A stretch of 64,000 nucleotides of DNA from positions 69,419,381 to 69,483,380 of the forward strand of contig JALJCS010000001.1 of the NCBI GenBank assembly GCA_023055355.1, in the 5' to 3' direction. A program made the position numbers and the translations under genes. The notes below the pieces were generated by a model. It was given only the letters and a program-made list of their open reading frames with translations. It made no database searches and was not told the DNA's origin. This DNA is from Agelaius tricolor. Its lineage: Eukaryota; Chordata; Aves; Passeriformes; Icteridae. Of this stretch, positions 57,607 to 64,000 are shown piece by piece. The number at the start of each line of letters is the position of its first letter. Within the stretch, counting starts at the first letter, position 1.

Positions 57607-57651
57607 AAAAACAAAAAAAAAAAAAAAAACAAAACAAAACAAAAAAAAAAA
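57607..57651 (+). repeat. A-rich low-complexity tract with AAAAC units
   Basis: A 45-bp tract of poly(A) interrupted by C, including AAAAC pentamers, on the plus strand of intron 1. It could be the tail of an old retroposon, but no body is recognised upstream. Confidence 0.85.
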
Positions 57652-58439
57652 CCCCAAACAACTAACAAACCACAACCAGACCTGAATTCTTTGGTACTGT
57701 GGGTCAACTGCAAAATTCCACAGACACCTGTGGTCCTTAAAGAAATTACCTGGAATACTCGTGCCTCTCAAAAAAATCAGCATTTCAGATATTAGAGGGG
57801 TAATTTTTTTCCAGAAGGATTAGACTATTAAACTTTGCTTTCCAAAGCAAAGCCCCACAGCAAGAAAACTTTCATTACAAATTCCAGCTTTCCAATTCAT
57901 TAAACTTGACTAACTCAGTTACCACTGCAGGTTTGAGTTGCAGTCAATCCGAACACAAGAGAGTCAGCAGATTAAGTATTTGAATCAATACCATGGGAAT
58001 GATCAGGCTAGACTTTTCTCTAACACTAAAATCATAAATGACTTTTCCCTTCCAGTACCCCAACTCATCAAGGTACTTTCAGGAAGGGAAAGGAAAGGAA
58101 TGCTTTTTATCTGCTGTGCTTTTGTTTACAGGAGACTCCATGGATTTGCAGTCCTCCTTCACATGAACACAAGTCATCTAGTGAAGGCAGCTATCTTGCA
58201 GCATTTCCCCCAGTTTGAACCCATTTGGATTTTAAAAAAAAACAAAAACAGAATTAGTGCCTTCTGCATTACTCAAACCAGAGTACGTCTGACAAAGCAT
58301 AGTGCAGCTGTAACTATTTTTTCCCCCCTCACATCACTTAAAAAGCAATACAGGAGGTGCTGGCTATATCCAGGACTCAGAACTCTTCCTGCTCTTCTAA
58401 GCAGGATGCAAACCTTGGCTCTAAAGCCAGGTTCCAAAT

Positions 58440-58460
58440 CCCCACCCCCACCCCCCCCCT
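58440..58460 (+). repeat. C-rich homopolymer-like tract
   Basis: Runs of C separated by single A on the plus strand, ending in nine C. The minus (coding) strand is therefore G-rich and could form a quadruplex in the SLC16A10 pre-mRNA. Confidence 0.8.
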
Positions 58461-59315
58461 CGTTTTCTGCAATTGGGCAAATCTTCAAAAACAGGAGTGA
58501 AGCACACCCACAATCTCACCTCACTTAGACATCAGTGATGCAATTACCCTTCTGGAAGGCAGGAGATAAGCTGAAATTTTCTCTTGTTGATTATTTTGAC
58601 TACTGCACTACCACCTAAAGACCTTTTTTATTTTTTCAGTACAAGACAATTTTTAAGAGATTGTTACTACCAAACAGTACAAAAATTGCTCAGAAAAAGC
58701 AATTTTTGCACTTCCCTACAATGAGCAGGCAGAGTATCAGCCACCCATTTGCTCATGCATTTCTGACTGGCCAGGAGCTCCCGGGGCAGCATGCAAATGT
58801 TTACAGCACATTCTCTGAATCTCATTCTTCTCCTGTGCAGGCTAAGGAGCCTAGGCACCTACTTCTGGATGTGCATTTCCCTTCTGAGAAACAGGCACTG
58901 CCCAGCCTGACGTGCAAACGTAGCTTCCCATCTTCCTAGCTCAAGAACACTGGGGAGTACACCTTGTACATCACTGCAAGCTGTTTAAATGCTGGAGAGA
59001 ACATCACTTAATGCTCCACCACAGCTTTTCAGCTTTCCTACTTCAGTCTAAACACCTGCCCTGATTTTCTACCTCAGACAAAAATAGTTATTAAGCGGCA
59101 GGAGGAAAATCAACTTCTTAACATCTCAACTTTAGGCCCACTTATGCAAGTATTAAGGAAGACATAAATTTCAAAAGGTCTGTAACACCCACTCTGTACT
59201 GGAGAAGTTTTCTAGAAGGCTTACAAGTCTGCAAGGCTAGACATTTTTTAAAGAAATGAACAAAAACATAAAAGACAGTGTTTATTTTTCAGTATTTCAT
59301 TTTAATAATTTAACG

Positions 59316-59344
59316 ATAAACGATAGCAACAAGCTATCGTTTAT
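59316..59344. repeat. Perfect hairpin, 12-bp stem, 5-nt loop
   Basis: ATAAACGATAGC, loop AACAA, then GCTATCGTTTAT. The stem has no mismatch and includes a CpG in each arm, unusual in this CpG-poor DNA. It lies about 820 bp inside intron 1 from exon 1. Confidence 0.9.
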
Positions 59345-60165
59345 GTAAGTCAACTTTATTATTTACTATAATAAAATATAATTTTCATTCTGCCCCTTAA
59401 TTTCAATTGTTGTTATGCCAAGGGCCAAAAACTGCATTTCCTCAACTTACAAAGTCAGAGCACAAGACACTTTCCACAGAAAACTTACATAAAATAAAAC
59501 AGAATACATGCTCACCTTTTAACTAATTGCCACTTAGTGTCTAAAGTGCTTTAGATCACTAACATGTGAGAGTGCTGTTAATGTCTTTAAAGTTTAGTAA
59601 ATATCATTAACGTCACTGGTGAGTTGCATGACACTGATTGCAGCAGTAAACCTGCACATCAAAATGCCAGGTTTGGCAACTGTCAAGCCCATTCTCGACA
59701 CATTTTAAGTGTCACTATACTCCACTCTTAATTGATCGTTTAGGCTAAACTTTAGGCTAACGGGGGCAGGGCAATAAAGGTTTCTGCGACGAGAAGTGTG
59801 CATTGTAACCCATAACGCAGGACAGCGGATGCCTAAAGATGCAGTGGTGGAAGAAGCGGGGGCACACCTGCTCCTGTCCCGCAGCTTCTCCCCCGATACC
59901 CCGGAGGTGCTGCCGGGGGGCAGAGCTGCGAGGGCGCACCCCGCCAGGGGGAGCGGCCTTTCCCCTCGGGGGTATTCCCGAGTGCTCCAGCAGGCTCCGG
60001 CCCGGCCCTCCGGAGGGGTCTCGCTCCTGCGGCCCCCGGGGCTCGGACACTGCCGGCAGCGAGAGCCCCCGGCCGGGACACCTCCTGCGCCCGGGCTGCA
60101 GGCGGGGAAGGCCCGAGGCGGAGCGTGCTGGAAGCCGCCCGAGCCCTTTCCCGGCCGCTCCTCAC

Positions 60166-60529
60166 CTGTTTTGAAGACCAGCTGCTTGTCGTCGCTACTG
60201 CCGAAGAGCCGGAGCATGGAGACGAAGAGGACCCCGCACGAGTTCTGAATGCCGAAGACAGCGCCGTTGCACCACATGGCGGCCAGCATCACCACCCAGC
60301 CCCAGCCGCCCTCGGGGGGCTCCGGCGCCGCAGCGCTCCCGGGGCAGCCCGGGCTGCCGGGGGCCTCCTCCGCCGGGGGCTGGGCCCCGCTCTCGCCGCT
60401 CCCGGGGCACCACTCGCCGCCGTTCTCCCGCCGCGGCTCCTCACCCGCCGGCGGGCCGGGCAGGGGGGTCGCGGCGGCGGGGTCTGCCCCCGCGCCCTGC
60501 GGCTCCAGCTGCTCGCTCACCGGCGCCAT
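60166..60529 (-). CDS. SLC16A10: SLC16A10 coding exon 1: N-terminal tail, TM1
   Basis: This exon encodes residues 1-121 plus the first base of codon 122. The start ATG (60,529-60,527) has G at -3 and G at +4, a strong Kozak context, and begins MAPVSEQLEP. Residues 1-72 form a low-complexity cytoplasmic tail rich in Pro, Gly, Glu and Ala. Residues 73-78 are EGGWGW, the conserved MCT signature that opens TM1 (about 77-99). The exon then runs through GIQNSCGVLFVSML to the extracellular loop ending VFKT. The donor is CAG|GTGAGG, phase 1. The tail differs strongly from the mammalian tail while TM1 is nearly invariant, which is usual for this family. The frame stays open upstream as far as a GTG at 60,733 but has no in-frame upstream ATG, so 60,529 is the best start. 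Confidence 0.95.
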
Positions 60530-60740
60530 CCCCAGAGCGGGCGTGAGACCCTCCAGGCGTGCCACTCCCGCCTTCCTTTTCCTTCTCCTTCCCCCTCTCC
60601 TCGCGACCTCTCGTCCCCCGCCCGCTTCAGCCCCTGGTCGCGGGGGCTGCAGGCATCCTGCGGCGCTCGCTCTGTCTGTTGTCTGTTTATCTGTCCGCCC
60701 GCCGGTGTGCGGGACCGAGCGAGGCCAGCGCACACCCCCC
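60530..60740 (-). other. SLC16A10: Inferred 5'UTR of SLC16A10
   Basis: This is the stretch between the inferred start site and the ATG. It is GC-rich and unbroken by any intron consensus that I would trust. It contains one short upstream ORF (60,656-60,627). The main reading frame is open through the whole UTR but without an in-frame ATG. The right boundary depends on the TATA-like box placement. Confidence 0.5.
60627..60656 (-). CDS. Upstream ORF of 9 codons in the SLC16A10 5'UTR
   Basis: This is the only ATG seen between the inferred start site and the main start codon. It opens a 9-codon frame reading MPAAPATRG followed by TGA. The ATG has A at -3 but C at +4, an adequate but not optimal context. 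The uORF is in a different frame from the transporter and stops 97 nt before the main ATG, so reinitiation would be possible. A role in damping translation is inference. The uORF exists on the mRNA only if transcription starts upstream of 60,656. Confidence 0.4.
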   Translation of the reverse strand: MPAAPATRG

Positions 60741-60835
60741 TCTTCCCGCCGCGCCGCCGCCGCTTTATTTTAAAAGGGGGGCTCCCTCGGGGGCGTCAGC
60801 GACAAGAGCGCTTCCCTCCGCGCCGATTGGCCGCG
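60726..60835 (-). promoter_or_regulatory. SLC16A10: SLC16A10 core promoter with CCAAT and TATA-like boxes
   Basis: On the minus strand an inverted ATTGG at 60,826-60,830 gives a CCAAT box in the context GGCCAATCGG. About 50 bp downstream, 60,764-60,775 reads TTTTAAAATAAA, a TATA-like element inside otherwise extremely GC-rich DNA. A start about 30 bp further on, near 60,735-60,745, would give a 5'UTR of roughly 210 nt. A TGACG half-CRE lies between the boxes, at about 60,795. The spacing and order fit a real core promoter. The start site itself is inferred, not observed. Confidence 0.65.
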
Positions 60836-60866
60836 GGAGGGGAGGAGGGAGGGAGGGGGGCCGGGG
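60836..60866 (+). other. G-rich tract upstream of the promoter
   Basis: Consecutive G tracts of three to six on the plus strand directly upstream of the CCAAT box. It meets the quadruplex rule with one- to two-nt loops. On the gene's coding strand it reads as a CCTCCC-type tract, a common Sp1/KLF or CT-element site. Confidence 0.6.
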
Positions 60867-61480
60867 AAAGGCAGGCGAAGCTACGCTCCTCTCCGGGCCC
60901 CCCCCACTTCACCCGCCGCTCTGGCTCTCCGGTGGAGGGGGTGGAGCGGGGCGGGACCGCGCCGTGGCGGCAGCGGCAGCGAGCGCACCGTGCGGCGGCC
61001 GCCCGGGGAGGGGGAGCGGGGAAGCGGAGGGCGAGGCTGGAAGTCAGCGGTTAACGGCCGCCGGGAAGGGGCGGGAGGCGAGCGAGCGCCCCGAGCCTGC
61101 ACACAGGTACGGCAGAACGGTAAACAAGCCCCTGGCCCCGCTCCCGGGCCCTGCCCGCTCCCCACGAGGCAGGGCAGCTGCGCCCAGCGGTGTCCCGCCC
61201 CAGCTGGGCCAGGGGGAAAAGTCTGGCACTCCCGCCCAGGCCGTTTGCAAACAACAAGGAGATAAAGAGAAGCCGCCCTAAAACGCGCACCCTCCGGCAC
61301 ACACGCACACCCTCACAGCCACACGCGCGATGAGAGCCGGCTCCCGGCCCTGCCCAGCGCTCTCGGCCCCTGCGGAGCTCCAGTGCCCACCCTCCTCCCC
61401 CAGGGAAGGGCTGCCAGCCCCGGCACAGAGGCGCCCAGCTCCAGGGCCCTCGGGGCATCCGCTGTCCTCCGGGACAGCTG

Positions 61481-64000
61481 TCCACCTCCTCTTGGGACAC
61501 CCTATGCCAGGGGACGCCGTGCGGGAACTGCTGCTGCCCAGTTTCTTTGCTTCTTTTTAACAAAGGAAGAGAAAGTACTTGCTCCTGCACACCTCTTGAC
61601 ATGTTTCCCATTTGCACAGAGGCACCAAGTCTTGACCTTTCCTCCCCACAGCCAGGGAAGTGAGAGGATAGGAAAAGCGCAGGTCAGGAGTGTTAAATGA
61701 CAAGCTTTGGATTCATGATCCTGCTTCCAAGCTCTCAGACAGGCATCTGTTCCGCTGTTTGGCAGCTACGTACGTTTTGAGCAGTTTGGGCTTGATGAGG
61801 AAGAGAGCTTCTTGAAAGAAAATCAGCAGATTAAATCTGGGTGCTCCGTCCTTCCCTGTGAGATCTGGAGGGCTCAAAGCATCTTCTTGCATTCATACAC
61901 CATCCCAATTTCTTCTCTCAGAGCCTGGGCTGCTACTGCTATGCCTGCTGTGGCATCCAACTCCCCAGCCTGCCTGCCAAAGCCTCTTCCTTTTTTATCC
62001 CTGAATCACCTTCCCCACCTTACTTACCAGTGGCCACACAGAAAAGCAAAGCTTAGTCCAAAACCAAGCACAGCTTCTTAAGAACATGTCTTCTGGCTCA
62101 GCACACATTGCTCTCCACATGAAAAGTAGTAGTAGCTAAAGAAAGAAAACCATATAATGATGTTGAATACATTTGTGATTATAATGGAGTGCATTTTATA
62201 GGCGCACTAATCTTGCTGGACATTCACTGTCTTGTTACTCTTGCCCTTCTGAGTTAAAAATATTACATATAAAGATACAGCAATGGAATTCAGAAAAAAA
62301 ATAAAAGCCCAGCAACGAAACACAATATAGTTTCATGAAATACATAATGATTGTCAAAGCAAAGAGAGAATATTTGGCCGACCACTGAAAAACACATCTG
62401 TTCCCCCCAAGGAACAAGTCTGGATGCTTATTAAAACCCCAAGCCTATGATAAGCTTAACTATGCTCAAAATATTTCATAAGCAATTTAACATGCAAAAG
62501 TTAACAGTTCACATTCTCCACCAAGTCTTTGTCCAGAAGCTGTTTTCTAAATCTGTTGATCTTTCTTACAAGAATTAAAGCTTCCTCCACCACCATTTAA
62601 CATTTTTTGAACAGTTATGACGGAGCAAACAAAGCTTTTTTAGTTTCAGATTCAATCTTCCTTACCTGTGTCAGCAATGATTAACTTAATTAAACTTTCA
62701 GTTGCATAGAAATAAACAAGGGTTTATTTTATTTAAAAATCTAAGACTGGATTTTAATGTGACTGATCCAAGGAGTCTTGGTTCCACACACTCTTAGATA
62801 TGTTTCCAACTCTTAGTGAGACTCCTCAGATGGGAGTCCTGAATGGAAGCCTGTGAACTGTATGATGGAAAGACAAATCAGCTTGAGGGAACTGCCACGT
62901 ATTTTTTTCTGTTTTGGACAGTGTTCAGTTAAGCTCAAGACTAATTCCCTCTCTGTGTATTTTTTCAAGGTAATATTTATGTACTGCAGTTTCATTTGCG
63001 TGTTTCCTATAAACACACTTTTTAAGATAAAGGATGTGTCTTTAAGAAAACCCATTATGAACATATTGTGTGCAGCTTCCACTTTCATGCATTTTTAAAA
63101 ATAGATTCTATTTTCCAGTCATTAAGTTTCTTATACCCTGATTAGTATGAACAAATTATTTTCCCTTTCTCCTCACATTTGGGAATGCATAGTCAGAAAA
63201 TCAGATTTTCCAGAACATACAGTTTTTGTAAATGTGATGTCTATAACTATTTTGAATGTTTCTTCAATGTTCTGTACCTTATTGTCCTATTGCTGTTTAG
63301 CTAAACTAAAAAAAATATGTAGTATTTATATGTTAAAAAATTTAAGCTTGTGAGGTGTTCTTTACAGGCCTTATGTAGGTATCTAGAGAAACTTTGTACC
63401 TCTTTGGTACATTCTGCTCCTCTCAATAGCTAAGCCTCTTCCCTTTTGAGAGAGGTCTCTTGAGATCTCAGCTATTTCCCTAGTAGTTCCCAAGAACAAG
63501 AACAATAAAATCTCACTCTTCGTAGTCAGATATTCCATAGAAGATGTACTTTGCAAATAGAATATGGGCAGGTTTGACTGCAGTTTGCTTTCTGAAGTTT
63601 TTGATTTCTGATTTTTTGTAACCCCAAAGATTCACAATAAAAGCACTGTTGTTTAGATTATTGCTATCAAAGAATTTTAGAAGTATTATTTGAAAAAAAG
63701 TAATACTAACTCTGGAAAAGTATGTGAAAGGAAAGCTACCTTTGTGGCTCTGTATGTTTGAGCCCTGTATGTTCCCAAGAAAAACAGTTGAAAAGGAAAA
63801 AGGAAGATGAGCAGGAGATAATCACCATAAAATAGTGAAAATGAAGAGGTTACATAGATATAGAAGATATACCTTACATATAGATAACTGCATATGTTTC
63901 AGCTAAATTGTTGTTATAAACAAAAAGAAAAAAAATCATAGAACCAACAGCAAAAAAGAGAGAAAAGTGGGGAAAAAAAAGAGAGTATGGATAAGCTGAG
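61481..64000. other. Upstream intergenic flank, no gene recognised
   Basis: Beyond the CpG island the sequence returns to AT-rich DNA. No open frame here resembles a known exon. In human the gene upstream of SLC16A10 is RPF2, transcribed in the same direction, so its 3' end would be expected further right on the minus strand. I could not find an RPF2 coding exon in this stretch. Confidence 0.6.

Larger units (their letters stand above)
59830..61480. other. CpG island over promoter and exon 1
   Basis: GC content and CpG density rise abruptly at about 59.83 kb and fall away at about 61.48 kb, against an AT-rich, CpG-poor background on both sides. The island covers the start of intron 1, exon 1, the 5'UTR, the promoter and about 650 bp of upstream DNA. 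This marks the constitutive promoter of the gene. Several long open frames on both strands here are by-products of low stop-codon frequency. Confidence 0.85.

Noticed and set aside
57938..58528. Plus-strand 196-codon open frame in intron 1
   Set aside because: It begins with TTG, resembles no known protein, ends in a C-tract-derived Pro run, and a frame of this length is not surprising by chance in 64 kb searched in six frames.
59705..60165. Open frame continuing from exon 1 into intron 1 for about 150 codons
   Set aside because: The exon 1 donor is strong and the frame joins perfectly to exon 2. The read-through is due to CpG-rich composition. A retained-intron isoform cannot be excluded but nothing supports it.
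60530..60733. In-frame 68-codon N-terminal extension of SLC16A10
   Set aside because: The upstream frame is open but begins at GTG, with no in-frame ATG. The ATG at 60,529 has a strong context and gives the expected tail length.
60125..61054. Plus-strand 309-codon open frame (and a 240-codon frame at 60,559-61,281) across the CpG island
   Set aside because: It is antisense to exon 1 and the promoter, Arg/Ala/Pro/Gly-rich and unlike any protein I know. Stop codons are rare in such GC-rich DNA, so long frames arise on both strands.
61330..61700. Possible divergent gene start on the plus strand upstream of SLC16A10
   Set aside because: Open frames are short, GC-driven and unlike known proteins. 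A divergent non-coding transcript is possible but invisible in sequence.
61481..64000. Search for RPF2 3' exons expected upstream by conserved synteny
   Set aside because: No frame resembling the basic RPF2 C-terminus was seen; the gene probably lies beyond the right edge.

Overview
The window is vertebrate genomic DNA, most likely from a bird. It holds the 5' five-sixths of one protein-coding gene, SLC16A10 (MCT10/TAT1, an aromatic amino acid and thyroid hormone transporter), on the minus strand. The bird call rests on three things: recognisable CR1 LINE fragments, the absence of any recognised mammalian-type SINE or L1, and an LTR at about 43.2-43.8 kb that looks like a class II (ERVK-like) LTR of songbirds. 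The songbird refinement is an inference from memory of such LTRs.

Layout, reading the gene 5' to 3' (right to left). 60.8-64.0 kb: upstream flank, a CpG island shoulder followed by AT-rich DNA with no recognisable gene. About 60.83-60.53 kb: promoter with a CCAAT box, a TATA-like box, a short GC-rich 5'UTR and a 9-codon upstream ORF. 60,529-60,166: coding exon 1. 60,165-20,430: a 39.7 kb intron 1 with most of the CR1 fragments, the LTR, a 1.5 kb inverted-repeat-bounded segment, hairpins and unclassified GC-richer islands. 20,429-20,285: exon 2. 17,216-16,778: exon 3. 16,777-2,324: intron 3, with a large CA/TA microsatellite. 2,323-2,180: exon 4. 665-437: exon 5. The last coding exon lies beyond the left edge.

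The five exons join in frame with GT-AG introns in phases 1, 2, 0, 0 and 1. They give 440 complete codons plus the first base of codon 441, covering the N-terminal cytoplasmic tail through predicted TM11. About 75 C-terminal residues (TM12 and the cytoplasmic tail) are missing because the window ends, not because the gene is broken.

No bacterial-type system, CRISPR array, rRNA or tRNA was seen. Most other open frames are chance frames in CpG-rich or microsatellite DNA. The points most worth a second look are the sense-oriented LTR in intron 1, the 1.5 kb inverted-repeat pair, a perfect 12-bp hairpin just downstream of the CpG island, the uORF, and the uniform antisense orientation of all seven recognised CR1 fragments.
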